Positions 1-10,470 of a DNA stretch of 64,000 nucleotides are shown here, one piece after another. The notes beneath the pieces are model-generated. The model did not search any database, was not told the DNA's origin, and saw only the letters and a list, made by a program, of their open reading frames with translations. Source of the stretch: Lunularia cruciata (lineage: Eukaryota; Streptophyta; Marchantiopsida; Lunulariales; Lunulariaceae); assembly GCA_948567375.1 (NCBI GenBank), contig OX419762.1, forward strand, positions 42,265,034 to 42,329,033. Reading direction: 5' to 3'. A program made the position numbers and the translations under genes. How positions within the stretch are numbered: position 1 is the stretch's first letter; every line of letters begins with the position of its first letter.

Positions 1-479
1 CAATTTTAGGGAGGAGAGCACTATCATCATTAGAGGTTGTGTGAGCAACATCTGATGTAGAGGTTGGAGCCCCAAAAAAACTCCATTCACTATCGCATTG
101 TCATATTCATCTCAAGGACAACACCAACATGAATAAACAAAGTGTAGCATTAATTCCCTAATAGTTTGAGAAAAAGCTTCACTTGTGCAATACAACAAAC
201 CTCAAAACCAAGAATCAAATAGCAAAATAAATTTAAATAATTTATTGAAGATTTGAGCTTGATTGAAAGAAATTCCAAGAACAATGGCCATAAACACATG
301 TTTTGTCACAAAAGATTGGCCTAAATTCAAAGGTCATTGGCTCAATCTTTGGACACAAAAAATTCAAATTAAAGTTCTAGATTGAAGGAGTTTAGTACAT
401 TCAGTCTAGAACCAAAAAAAATCAATGTGTATAGCCAATGTTGCAACAATAGCAACATATAGAATCCCACACATGAATG

Positions 480-1080
480 TGGTAGGCACCATTGCTTGGG
501 ACAAGAAAGATGTTCATGCTCTATTTGCCATTTTGAGATTGATTTGAGAACATCTCATTTTGATAAGTCCCTAACTGAAAAATTGCACTTATTGCATGGC
601 AAGCATAAGAGCAAAGTTATGCTACCATAAACAACATCATTCAGATGCATCCACATGACAAGTCTATCACTCAAAATGAAGGTAATAGATAAAGTTACCC
701 ATCATGCAAATTTGATCCAAAAATGATTCCACCAACTATTAGAGCTAAACAAGATGTTGCAATCACCATAAAAAAATCAAGAGGAGATACTTATGTTAAT
801 ATGAAGTATGTCCTCCCAATACAATAATATCATTAACCTCGTGAAATATCACCCCGTAACAAATCTTTCAAAATATATTATGACAAGAAGAAACTGCATT
901 GAAGTGTTCAAGCACTCTTCACTACCAACACATGGACTTACAGACCTTGTCAAAGCTTCAAAAAATCTAAACACAATATAGACTTAAAAGATAGAAAAAA
1001 GCTCATAAAAAATCCCCATGTTTGCTATTTGCAATATGAAAATTATGGCAATTGTGCTTTAGATTGCCACTCCCATCCCA
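480..1080 (+). pseudogene. copia A gag remnant with zinc-knuckle-like end
   Basis: Near 1020-1070 the plus strand reads as a damaged CCHC knuckle: a Tyr-Gly-Asn-Cys-Ala-Leu-Asp-Cys pattern followed by basic residues, as at the end of copia gag proteins that bind the element's RNA. The stretch before it gives only loosely gag-like pieces over several frames with stops. It lies directly upstream of the protease-like stretch, the order expected in a Ty1/copia polyprotein. The call rests mostly on that order. Confidence 0.35.
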
Positions 1081-1239
1081 AGAAACTAATGGCTAATATT
1101 AATTTAGTCATTAATGACCAAGAAAATCCATAAAAAGAAGCAAACCTAGTCACAAAACCATATGTTTGTGATTACTATTTGCAAGTCATTTTTCTTATCA
1201 ACCAAACCAAAATAAAAGTTATAAGGACACATGATGGTA

Positions 1240-1545
1240 GTCAACACAAGAGCAATGCATCATCTTGTGTTTGATATTGCATCCATGACTGATTTTTGAC
1301 CACTTTACTATACAAGACCACTAACTCAATACTTCTTGGTGATGTAATATTTCTGCCAATTTGTGGCACAAGAGACATACAAGTGCACTTACATAATCAA
1401 TAGGTTCTTGTTCTAATGACCATGCAATGTGTTCCACTCTTTTAGAAGAACATATTCTTCACAAATGATATCAATCATAAAGGTGGCTACCTACTTATCA
1501 TAAACTAAACTTGCAAACTCTATTGCAAAGACATGGAACTTTCTT
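1240..1545 (+). pseudogene. copia A aspartic protease remnant
   Basis: The translation gives a Phe-Asp-Ile-Ala-Ser-Met-Thr pattern that aligns with the copia protease active-site region, where Asp-Ser-Gly/Ala is normal, so the catalytic triplet is already altered. About 25 codons on, in another frame, comes Leu-Pro-Ile-Cys-Gly-Thr-Arg-Asp-Ile-Gln-Val, matching the 'CGTGDIQV' block typical of plant copia proteases. At least two stops and a frameshift lie between. The protein would have cut the polyprotein in the virus-like particle. Not functional here. Confidence 0.5.
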
Positions 1546-1883
1546 TCTCTTTTTGAAGAAAATTATGCCTACTTAGCACAGCAATACTCCTCTTATCTCT
1601 ACATGTAGAAGAAACTAGAATCACTAGAAACTTGCAAAAATTATGAATACTAGAAAGTCCAATATACAATTATTATCTTCTCATATTCTTATGAAGAGGA
1701 TTATAAGGAAAAAAAATTAATTTACACACTCCTCTCAAATAGTACAATGGTGTTCTGTACCTCACACCCACTCAAATCACCATGAACACTCTACAAGTAA
1801 AAAATGTCTAATGAATATTCTTGTGCCACACACCTCCAAGTCATACTTTTGTTGCCTTAAAATGATTCAAAAACAAAGTTGAA

Positions 1884-1918
1884 GAATCAAGAATCAAGAA
1901 TCAAGAATCAAGAATCAA
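1884..1918. repeat. Short tandem repeat, 7-bp unit x5
   Basis: Five perfect head-to-tail copies of the heptamer GAATCAA lie inside the unassigned middle of the copia A relic. It is an ordinary microsatellite and does not resemble the plant telomere heptamer. Confidence 0.95.
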
Positions 1919-2879
1919 GCTAAAATGTCAAGCTCACATAACATTAATCTCTACACATAGTAGTACCACCAAAGATAATGATATTATTTACCATCCTTCT
2001 ATCTCTTCCAATGCCACTATTATTTTTATACTATCATAAAGAAAAATATGGCTTCATGCAATCAGCATATGCAAGTTTACCCACCGGAGCAACTCAAACC
2101 TCAATTCTATTTGATTCTCTTTGTCTGTGTGCTTATTTTTATACTTTTATTTGCATGAGAAAATATAGGTTCATTTGAACATCTTGACCATCTAAGTCAC
2201 CCATGTTATGTCATGCTATAATATAGCATTACGTTCTACCATTTTTCTTTCATCTAAAGATTCAAACTACCCAATTCAGAGCACACAAGGAGAATGGTAG
2301 TCTAGGTCCAAAAGTAGCTAACAATTTTGGTCCATATATAATTAATTGCTGCCATGTAACCTAGGAATTACCCTGCTCTTTAACCTCAAAAATAATTGAA
2401 AATACACTTATCTTCCCCCTTCAATTAGATCAACTTTTAATTTCTCAAGAAATTAAAATTAAAATCAATATTGGATTATTCCTATTATTCCTCTACTTCT
2501 TTTTAAACAAAAAATTTATGTCTTTTCAATCATAATCATCAAGCACATTTATGGTATAGATGTCTCAACCCTCTTAGCCTTCATAAGTTAAAACAAATAA
2601 ATTCTCATGGTATAATATGGAGCACTAATATTCCCAAGATACCATTATATATGTGCTCCACTTGTATTCTCAAAAAGGCAAGCATGCATAAAATTCAATC
2701 AACATAGTACATCCCATGCCACCACTTCCTTATAAGAAATTTATTTGAGTGGAAGGATTCTTTTGAGTGTTTGACTATTTATGATCTTAGTAGATAACTA
2801 TTCTTAGTATGCAATGACTCATTTATTTTGCCATCAAAGAGATTGCTTCACAATCTTCAATTTCTTTCAATCCAAACTG

Positions 2880-3335
2880 GCCACAAGTTAAAAATCCTTC
2901 CATCACGTAGGTGAATATTTGTCCTTTGAATTTGACAACTACTTCAATAGGTACATGATTGAATGCTAATTAAATACAACATAAATGTCTTAGTTAAGTA
3001 GAGTTGCCAAATACAAGATTGTGCTCTATTTATTGCAGCATGTTGTATGTTATATGAAGCAAAATTAGCTAAAACTCTTTGAGTGAAGCCATTACTTCTG
3101 CAACCTATCTTCTAATCCAATCTCCAACCAAGGCCACACCACAATCTACTTCACTTTTGGATTATGGCATAATTGTAAACCAAACCTTTCTTATCTTTGT
3201 ATATTTGGGTGTAAGGCATATGCAGAAAAGTTGGATGAAGTTCATGGAAAATTAGATGATAGGTCTCATGAGAGTATCCTCTTGGGATATAGCACACCTA
3301 GTAAAGCTTATAAATTAATATATTCAACACAACTT
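2880..3335 (+). pseudogene. copia A integrase C-terminal remnant
   Basis: Around 3200-3330 the plus strand reads Cys-Ile-Phe-Gly-Cys-Lys-Ala-Tyr followed by Lys-Leu-Asp-Asp-Arg-Ser-His-Glu-Ser-Ile-Leu-Leu-Gly-Tyr-Ser. This is the strongly conserved plant copia integrase block (Phe-Gly-Cys, then 'LDDKS.E.I.LGYS'). Upstream, about 2980-3160, frameshifted pieces recall the region before it (a Glu-Ala-Ile-Thr-Ser-Ala-Thr-Tyr-Leu segment). The frame breaks at about 3330; a 72-codon open stretch at 3343-3561 follows, in the poorly conserved integrase-RT linker. Confidence 0.6.
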
Positions 3336-4092
3336 CACCTTCTTGTTTGAGGAGGATTCTCCTCCCCCTTCACAATATCCCTTTTCCAAAATAATCCCTT
3401 CTCCTATCAACACCATAAGTGGTAAAGCCTTTCAATGTACTCCCAATATGAAAACACTTGTGTTTGCATCTTCTACCCAAGCTCAATCATACCTTATTGG
3501 ACTTTGGGCTTTACAGTCCCAACAAATTCAGTTGGTCCTTCTTTATAACTCCCTCAACTAGTGGTATATGGTAAACATCTAGTTATACCACCACAAGTCT
3601 CCTTTATTGATGTTATTCCATAATTTCCAATTATTGATGAAGAAGACTACCACTCTACTACCAACTCTATTTATATTTCTTCCCCACCATCTAGTCTAGG
3701 AGGCTGTATTGATCTCATCTCTGGACTTCATCTTATGTCTTGCCTTGAGCAATATTCTTTAACATCTCTTGGCAATCTTCTTTGTTTACCCAATGATTTA
3801 CATCCATAAGAGATTCATTATGGAACATCTGTAACTCATTCTAACATTGTACTTCTAGCACCTTGGCTATGTAAGATGATGATATTCAATTTAAGGAGTA
3901 GTATTCATCTCCTTTCCATCAAGTTTTACATACACATAATAATTATCTTGGATTAACAGAGATGTCCTTCCACAACATGCCCTTGAACAAAATTATGACC
4001 CTGAGTCCACAAGGAGACACAATAAACATGCTCGTGTCCAGGTTCATTTGTTACAATGAGAGGTCCTACAGGAGGTTAATATTGAGTTTTAA

Positions 4093-4102
4093 GGGGGGGG
4101 GG
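4093..4102. repeat. Run of ten G
   Basis: A G10 homopolymer sits inside the copia A linker region. It is a simple-sequence run with no inferred role. Confidence 0.9.
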
Positions 4103-4309
4103 ATTTCCATCCTACTTCCTTGATTGTTCTTCTTCACCATCCACATATGCTTTGACCATGCATTCACCATAGACAGATTCTTGGTAAGATGCTATTGAAG
4201 ATGAACTTAATTCCCATGAAATCAATGGCACATGGAGATTCTCTCATCTTACTTCATTATAGACCTATTATTTATAAATGACAAACCTAAACTCAAACCG
4301 GATGGATAC

Positions 4310-4686
4310 ATTAATTATTTTAAAATATGACTAGTGAAAGAAGGCTCTACTCAACAATGTGGCATTGATTATATTCATAATTTCTCTAGTTGTATTTATT
4401 CAATAATGTAGGCTCATTTTGGCTATAGTAGTAAAATATATTTCATCTATCAAGTGGGTGTTAAAACTACCTTCCTCAATGGCCTCTTTAATAAGGAAAT
4501 TTATATGATAATTCCGAAAGGAGTGTTCCTTCCTCAACAAGGTGGTTGGCCATCTCCAAAAGACCCTTTATTGTCTCAAGCAATCTCTTCATGGAGAGTA
4601 TAAGGTTATTGACTCTTCTCTATATTCAATAAGCTTCACCAACTCAAAGGTTTATGGCAACATCTTCTACTTTCATCAAGAATCTA
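4310..4686 (+). pseudogene. copia A reverse transcriptase N-terminal remnant
   Basis: The plus strand gives Leu-Val-Lys-Glu-Gly-Ser-Thr-Gln-Gln-Cys-Gly-Ile-Asp-Tyr, matching the 'LVAKGYTQ..GIDY' block that opens copia reverse transcriptase. About 45 codons later comes Val-Lys-Thr-Thr-Phe-Leu-Asn-Gly-Leu, matching 'DVKTAFLNG', followed by Glu-Ile-Tyr-Met. The first catalytic Asp (of 'DVKTAFLNG') reads as Gly here. Internal stops are present. The gene is truncated before the Tyr-Val-Asp-Asp site by the left LTR of chromovirus Ch1. Confidence 0.65.
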
Positions 4687-5094
4687 TGTAAAGACCAAGA
4701 TAGAAGAGAGAAATAGGAGAATGGAAGATCACATTGGGACACTTGAGTGTGGGAAACTCCAAATACCTAGCAAAAGCTTTGGCTTTGGTATTTATAAGGA
4801 GCATACAAGGCTCTTGAGAAGCTTCTCAAGAAGCTTCCTTGAGCTGCTTTCTTGGAGTGCAAGCCAAGTTAACCAAGAAGCTTCTCAAGAAACTTTTTTC
4901 TAGAAGCCGTCCACTTGGCATGCACGTTAAGCTAGTTCAAAGCTTTTAGAAGCTACCTACTTGGGGTACCTAAGCTACAAGGGAAGCTTCACAAGAAGCT
5001 TTTAAGATACTTCTAGAATTTTCTAGGCTAATTTAGCCTCTTTGCTACTTTGTTAGCCCTAACTAAATTTGTCATTAAACCCCATGTTGTTACA
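4687..5094 (-). mobile_element. Chromovirus Ch1 3' LTR
   Basis: This 408-bp block, read on the minus strand, runs from TGTAACA to TTTACA and matches the LTRs at 8457-8811, 8888-9301, 14104-14517 and 60234-60643. On the minus strand it follows the chromodomain end of pol, so it is the 3' LTR. It contains the family's run of GAAGCTTC-type palindromes, more eroded than in Ch3 and Ch5. The left flank is the broken copia RT, so Ch1 inserted there or was joined there later. Confidence 0.85.
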
Positions 5095-5099
5095 TATTC

Positions 5100-6520
5100 C
5101 CCCACCGCTAATTGGTGACATCCTTGTTACCATTGAAGCTTTAGACTCCTGGATGGCCATTTATACATTCTAGAGATGAGAAAGAGGTTCCCATGTAGCA
5201 TCATGCAAGGGATACCCTTTCCAAAGGACCTTGTACTCCATATGTTGTTGGTGGCCTCGTTGAATATGGCAACATGCAAGGATACAATCAACTTCATACT
5301 CCTCATGATCATTAATAGGGATGGGAGGAGGAGGAGGTTGGACACAACAGGAAAAAGAAGATGGGTTAGGAACAAAGGGTTTCAACTTAGAATGTGAAAG
5401 ATAGGGTAGATGCACATGTGACAAGGCAAGTTGATAAGCAACATGAGAGAAGATTTGGGTGACATCAAAAGGTCCTATCCAATTAGGGTTGAGTTTATGA
5501 ACTTGGGTATTAAGTGGGAGGGGTAGGTTACTAGAGGAGAGCGTAACCTTATCACAAACATGAAAGGTGAGAGCATGATGATGGTGGTCTGCATATTGTT
5601 TCTGCCAATTTTGAGCAATAAGGAGATGAGATTTGGCTTGTTGGAAGGATTGGGATATAGTGGTCAAGAAGGTAGAAGTATGAGGGACATGAGATCAAGG
5701 AGAAGCAAGAAAGGAATCTAGAATAAGTGGATATTAGCCAAAATTGAGGAAGAAAGGAGAGAATTTAGTGCTTGCTTGTTTGGAATTATTATATGCAAAC
5801 TCCGTAGTTGCAAGACATTCATCCCAATTGGTATGGTGGATGTTGACAAAGGCAAGAAGTATATCCTCCAAGGTGCAATTTGCACATTTAGTTTTCCCAT
5901 CAGTTTGAGGATGATAGGCCATGGACAAAGCAAGCTTGGTACCAAGTATCTAGAAGAATGCTTGCCAAAATTTCCCAATGAATCAAGGATCATGGTCAAA
6001 GATTAGTACACTTGGCATCCCATGATGCTTGAAAATAATGTCAAAGTAGATATGCGCCAATGTTGAGCATCCATGATATCAAAGGTTGCTGAATAAACTT
6101 GTTCAAAAACACCATGATTGATGTGTGACCTTAAAGGTAAGGACGTGATGAGATCCAACCTCACATGTTCCCATCGAGTAGATGGAATGGTGAGTGGTTG
6201 AAGGAATCCACTCAATTTTTGGTTATTGGCCTTGTTGCATTAGCAGCTCTTAAACAATTTGAAAAACTCTCAAATATCTTGTGTTATGTTGGGCCATCAC
6301 CATTGGCATTGGAGAGTACCCAAGGTCTTGTCTACACCCATGTGACCAACAATCTATAAGTCATGGGTTTCTTGGAGATGCACAAGTCAAAGATCACCTT
6401 TGGCTGGAACATAAATCCATTTCTCATAGAATAGAAGGACTTTCTTGAAGGAGAAGGTGTTGTACTCCTTGTCTCATGCTACAAGATAACCTTATACCAT
6501 CTTAAAGAAAGGATCTTGTT
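5100..6520 (-). pseudogene. Ch1 integrase with GPF motif and chromodomain, broken
   Basis: The minus strand encodes integrase pieces (Met-Ala-Tyr-His-Pro-Gln-Thr-Asp-Gly near 5920, the core block before the catalytic Glu), then Asn-Trp-Ile-Gly-Pro-Phe-Asp (the GPY/F module), then a chromodomain with Glu-Tyr-Glu-Val-Asp-Cys-Ile-Leu and Tyr-Lys-Val-Leu-Trp-Lys-Gly-Tyr-Pro, ending Trp-Glu-Pro-Leu-Ser. Chromodomains on Ty3 integrases steer insertion to marked chromatin. The longest open piece is 5170-5667 (165 codons). Several frameshifts separate this from the catalytic core. Confidence 0.8.
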
Positions 6521-6529
6521 GTATTGGGG

Positions 6530-8060
6530 AAAAGCCAATCCATTAAATTCTTGTACTTTTATAGCATCCTTTGGAGTAAGAAAATTAGTGATGGCCTTGA
6601 TTTTCTCCTCTTCTATCATGATCCCCTCTGATGAGATCTTATGACCCAAGAAGGTAACTTCTTTCTACCAAAAGGCACACTTCAACTTCTTGTAGTAAAA
6701 CTTCCATTATCGTAGTTGTCTTAGGACTTCTCCACACATGATTTGCATGTTCTACCTTTGTCTTGACATAGATTAAAATGTCATCCAAGAACACCACTAT
6801 GTATTATGAGCCAGCCTGTCTCTCACTCAAGATGAACCTCTGATGGCTATTATGGTAGCATACCATGGACTAAGAAGGCAAGGAACCCGAACTCCATCAT
6901 ACTCCTCCAAGGCTAACACTCCAAGACTCAAGACATTGCTCACTAGAGAACTCAATGAGAGAGAGAGATAGTTGCAAATGAAAGGATGATGAGTATCTCC
7001 TCATCCCTTGTTTATATACTTGTGAAATAGTTACATACCAAAGTTACTAATTACCATAGTAACTCAAGTTACTAGACTAAAAGTCAAGTAAAGTCAAAAA
7101 GTAGAAAGGAATATCCATTCACATGGGCATATTCCCCTAAGCATGTGGTCTTATCTTGACCCAACCACTAAGTCAAGGATTCCTTCACATGGGCTATCCT
7201 TGGACTAAAGAAGAATCCAAAACAAAAAGGCTTACGGGCCCAAGAGTTCTCAACTCTTTCCTCCAAATACCTAGGAATAATACCAAGTCAACACACTAAA
7301 ATCCAAAATAGTGGTGCTCATCTTTTCTACTTCCTCTAAAGTAAGGTCCCCTCTATCTTAGCTATGACTAACTTTAGCTAACCATGACTAATATAGAACT
7401 ATCCTTTATCTCTATATAAATAATATCTCTTAAATATTTGTAATACCAAGCTAAATATCACAATACCACATACATGCACAAATGGGTGTTATAGTACCAA
7501 TCCAATAGTCCATCCAACACCCTGCATCTGATCCATGAAGATTGTTGGAGCATTAGTGAGCCCAAAGGTAGAACTCTCTATTCAAAACGCACATACCTTG
7601 TACAAAAGGTAATCTTTTGCACAACTCCTATCAATGGGGATTTGCCAATAGCCATTGCAAAGATCCAACTTGGAGACGTATCATGCTCCACTCAATTGAT
7701 CAAGCAAGTCATCAATTCAAGGCAAGGGATATGCATTGTTTACTATTGTTTATTGAGCCCAATAAAAAAATAAAGTCCTCCATCCTTCTTTGGAATGAAT
7801 AGTACTGGTGCTCCCCAAGGAGATGTACAATGTAGTATAAAATCCTTCTCCAACAACTCCATAAGGGTTGTTTGCAACTCCTCCAATAGAGCCGATAGAT
7901 TGATCTACTCATTGGAGTACTCCCTAGCAATAACTCAATCTTGAAGGGCATACCACGATCAAAAATTAATCTCTTTGGCATTTCATCCAAAAACATATCT
8001 AAAACCTCCTAGATTATTTGATCAACCATTGCTTGATGAGGTTTTTGATCCTCCTTAGAT
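6530..8060 (-). pseudogene. Ch1 reverse transcriptase, interrupted by an LTR
   Basis: Minus-strand pieces match the Ch2 and Ch5 reverse transcriptase: the C-terminal side lies at 6530-6804, then the nested LTR 6805-7493, then the N-terminal side at 7494-8060. The catalytic box region lies at the insertion point. An open piece at 7712-7996 covers the N-terminal 'PIYRL' region in a shifted frame. Not functional. Confidence 0.75.
6805..7493 (-). mobile_element. Solo LTR, small family L3 (copy a)
   Basis: About 689 bp inserted in the Ch1 RT. It is the reverse complement of 24823-25513 over its whole length, and its first ~105 bp match 55993-56100. Minus-strand ends read TATAACACCC at the 5' end (TGTAACACC in the third copy) and GGCTCA at the 3' end. 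The flanks differ by one base as a possible 4-bp target duplication (GTAT left, GTAC right); related chromovirus copies run straight through this point. No internal retrotransposon sequence is attached, so it is best read as a solo LTR. Confidence 0.75.
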
Positions 8061-8069
8061 CCTTTGTGC

Positions 8070-8456
8070 AAAATATGTTTGATCTACACCGCAAAAATAG
8101 ATTTATCTTCTTCTAAGGCTTGCTCTATGGCTGCTTCATTGACAAATTTCCCATCTTGGGACTCATCTTCCTCCAAAGCTTGCTCTATGGTTTCCTTCCT
8201 AACAAAATTCCTATCTTGAGACTAACTATCTTAGGTGTCTTACTCAAAGGTGCTAGACAACCTAAATGCAATTTTCTACTTTGGTGTTGTACTCAAATTT
8301 ATCATCAATTCAAATAAAATTGAACCTTATGACATTCAAGCCAAGGTAGACCTAAAATGACATCATAATATACAGGTGCCACTACAAACCTCATACACTC
8401 CAAATATTCTTTTCCAATCTTGAAAGTAACATGATGCAAGGTATGGAATGAAGAAC
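8070..8456 (-). pseudogene. Ch1 protease region, truncated
   Basis: Minus-strand sequence matches the Ch2 segment 10740-11160: the end of the aspartic protease (the block around Tyr-Asp-Ile-Ile-Leu-Gly-Leu-Pro), then the acidic linker before RT, here in low-copy form. It stops at 8456 where the Ch3 LTR begins. Stops occur in all frames. Confidence 0.6.
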
Positions 8457-8811
8457 TATAAAAGACCAAGACCAAGGAGAGAAATAGGAGAATGGAAGCT
8501 CACATTGTGACACTTGAATGAAGGAAACTATGAATACTTAGCATGAGCTTTGACTTTGGTATTTATAAGGAGCATATAATGCTATTGGGAAGCTTCTCAA
8601 GAAGCTTCCTTCTAGAAGTCATCTACTTGGCTTGTAAGCTAAGCTAGTTGGAAGCTTCTAGAAGCTACTTACTTGGGGTGCAAGCTAAGCTAGCTGAGAA
8701 GCTCCACAAGAAGCTTTCTAGATACTTATGGAATATTCAAGGCTAATTTATTGTATTTTCTACTACATTAGCCCTAATTAACTTTTTTTTATTAAACTCC
8801 ACATTGTTATA
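8457..8811 (-). mobile_element. Chromovirus Ch3 3' LTR
   Basis: A minus-strand LTR of the chromovirus family, slightly shorter than the ~410 bp of the others through internal deletion. Its outer dinucleotides have decayed (TG to TA). It keeps a perfect three-block heat-shock-element-like motif, GAAgcTTCtaGAA, at 8651-8663. It is followed by 76 bp of Ch3 internal 3' end (8812-8887) before Ch2 interrupts; Ch3 resumes at 14518. Confidence 0.8.
8651..8663. promoter_or_regulatory. Heat-shock-element-like motif in Ch3 LTR
   Basis: GAAgcTTCtaGAA is a perfect alternating nGAAn/nTTCn array of three blocks, the consensus recognised by heat-shock transcription factors. It lies in the U3 part of the LTR, upstream (on the minus strand) of the family's TATA region. 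Factor binding is inferred, not shown. Confidence 0.5.
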
Positions 8812-8887
8812 TATTCCCCCACCGCTAGTTGGTGATGTACTTGTCGCCATTGAAGCTTCAAACTCCTAGATGGCCATTTGTGCATTT

Positions 8888-9301
8888 TGTAACAATATGG
8901 AGTTTAACGACAAAGTTAGTCGGGCTCACAAAGTAGCACACAAGACAAATTAGCCTAGAATATTCCAAATGCATCTAGGAAGCTTCTTGGGAAGCTTCTT
9001 GGCTAGCTTAACTTACATCTCAAGTAAGTAGCTTCTAGAAGAAAGCTTCTAGAAGTTTCCAACTAGCTTAGCTTGCATGCCAAATATGTAACTTCTAGAA
9101 GGAAGCTTCCTAGTTAACTTGGCTTGCACTCTAAGAAAGCGGCTTGAGGAAGCTTCTTGAGAAGCTTCTCAAGGGCCTTGTATGCTACCTATAGATACCA
9201 AAGCCAAAGCTCATGCTAGGCATTCGGAATTTTCCCTCATTCAAGTGTCCCAATGTGAGTTTCCATTCTCCTATTTCTCTCCTCAAATTTGGTCTTTTAC
9301 A
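8888..9301 (+). mobile_element. Ch2 5' LTR
   Basis: Runs from TGTAACAATATGG to GGTCTTTTACA. Within U3 are repeated GAAGCTTC-type palindromes, including TTCtaGAAgtTTC at 9047-9059. The TATA region has decayed to CTATAGATACC near 9188; the 3' LTR keeps a TAAATA form and Ch5 keeps CTATAAATA. It is followed at once by the PBS. Confidence 0.9.
9047..9059. promoter_or_regulatory. Heat-shock-element-like motif in Ch2 LTR
   Basis: TTCtaGAAgtTTC is a perfect three-block inverted array of the heat-shock-element type. It lies about 140 bp upstream of the TATA region of the same LTR. The role is inferred from the consensus only. Confidence 0.5.
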
Positions 9302-9302
9302 T

Positions 9303-9314
9303 TGGTATCAAAGC
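9303..9314 (+). other. Ch2 primer-binding site (tRNA-iMet type)
   Basis: TGGTATCAAAGC starts two bases after the LTR and differs at one base from TGGTATCAGAGC, the usual plant site complementary to the 3' end of initiator methionine tRNA. It would prime minus-strand DNA synthesis. Confidence 0.85.
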
Positions 9315-9572
9315 AAGAATGGGATGGATGGAATTTATGGATCACCAAATCCACTTCCACCAAACCATTGGGATTTTCATATCCAAATACTACCCAAGCA
9401 TTGTTTCACACAATTCATCACCTTGCACTTTGGACAAGATTTTTTGCATATAATCACTATATCTGAGAAACCCTTGGTGCTTTTGGTTGTAACTTATGGA
9501 GAACGGTGGACATGTTGTTTCTATGTGGTCATAAATTAGATAGATTGGGAGTGGTGTTATAGAGTAGCAACC

Positions 9573-10470
9573 ATGGCGGCAATACCTAATGTTATCCTTG
9601 CTATGCAGCAACAAATCAAGCACCTTACTCGATTGTTGGATGAACAAGATCTTTGATGAGAGTGGTGGAGAGAGTACCAATTCGAGAAGGAGAAGATCAG
9701 ATCAGATTCACTAAACCCAAGGTATTTGAAGGTAAGAATCTTTTGGGTGCAATGGAGAATTTTGTGTTTGATTGTGAATGTTATTTTGAAGCTACCAATC
9801 TACAAGATGAGCAAAAATAGATTCTCTTGGCTTCTAGCCAATTGGATGGAGTAGCAAAGCTATGGTGGAGATTCCAAGTGGAGCGAGTAGAACGACAAAT
9901 TGTTGCACCAATCTTGATATGGGCAGAATTCAAGAGCACAATAATTAGTTGGTTCCAAGCTATAAATGTCACACGAGCTGCACGGGATAAGTTGGCAGAG
10001 TTGAAACAAATTGGCTCTGTAAGAAGTTACATCATGCAGTTCCAAACACCATCATGTAAATTCTAGATATATTGGAAGGTGAAGCTCTGGATGAATTTGT
10101 AAGGGGCTTGAAGGTGAGAACCAAATTAGAGGTAACCATGCAAGAGCCACAACACTTGGAGGAAGCTATGCGGTTGGCCAAATGTTTTGATTCCTTGGTG
10201 GCAACAACTTGGTCTCGACCTTGACCTCCATAAAGCCTACAAATACACTACACACAAGTGGAGGAGCCAACACCCATGGAGATTGATGCCATTCAACAAA
10301 GACCACTTGACATAGCAGATAGAGAGGAACTACAACAAAATGGTGATTGTTTTTATTGTTGCCAATTGGGGCATCGCATTGCTAAATGTCCACTCAAGAA
10401 TGAACAACCTCAACAAGTTGCCCAAGTGGAGGTTGTGGAGCGGAATGATCAAGGAAACAAGGAATCCTAG
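9573..10470 (+). pseudogene. Ch2 gag with CCHC zinc knuckle, broken
   Basis: The ATG at 9573 (Met-Ala-Ala-Ile-Pro) lies about 260 bp after the PBS and is the likely gag start. The middle (9827-10066) has the gag core pattern: Ala-Lys-Leu-Trp-Trp-Arg-Phe, then Trp-Phe, then Leu-Lys-Gln-Ile-Gly-Ser-Val-Arg-Ser-Tyr. The 3' end (10258-10470) has the knuckle Cys-Phe-Tyr-Cys-Cys-Gln-Leu-Gly-His-Arg-Ile-Ala-Lys-Cys with the exact C-x2-C-x4-H-x4-C spacing. Stops and frameshifts occur at about 9655, 9820, 10066 and 10225. Gag would form the particle and bind RNA. Confidence 0.8.

Larger units (their letters stand above)
240..4686 (+). mobile_element. Decayed Ty1/copia retrotransposon relic (copia A)
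   Basis: Reading the plus strand in shifting frames gives pieces in the Ty1/copia order: a gag zinc-knuckle-like stretch near 1020-1070, a protease-like stretch near 1240-1545, the end of integrase near 2880-3335, and reverse transcriptase near 4310-4686. Stops and frameshifts occur every few tens of codons, so it is a fossil. No LTR could be set at the left side; the right side is cut exactly where chromovirus Ch1 begins (4687). The stretch 1560-2870 is AT-rich and I could assign nothing in it beyond a small repeat. The outer limit at 240 is arbitrary; bases 1-240 hold nothing I recognise. Confidence 0.6.
5095..8456 (-). mobile_element. Chromovirus Ch1 body, truncated
   Basis: On the minus strand this stretch holds, from high to low coordinates, the protease end, reverse transcriptase, integrase and chromodomain of the same Ty3/gypsy chromovirus as Ch2 and Ch5. 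Against Ch5 it lacks about 600 bp of RNase H: at about 6525 the RNase H-integrase spacer jumps straight to the end of the RT. A small LTR (6805-7493) interrupts the RT. The 5' part (gag and 5' LTR) is missing because Ch3 begins at 8457 inside the protease region. Many stops show it is inactive. Confidence 0.8.

Noticed and set aside
1884..1918. Heptamer array as telomere-like repeat
   Set aside because: The unit GAATCAA does not match the plant telomere heptamer in any register, and there are only five copies.
1978..2178. 66-codon frame with hydrophobic start as a small membrane protein
   Set aside because: It lies inside a decayed copia region, has random-looking composition and no conserved context; AT-rich DNA yields such frames by chance.
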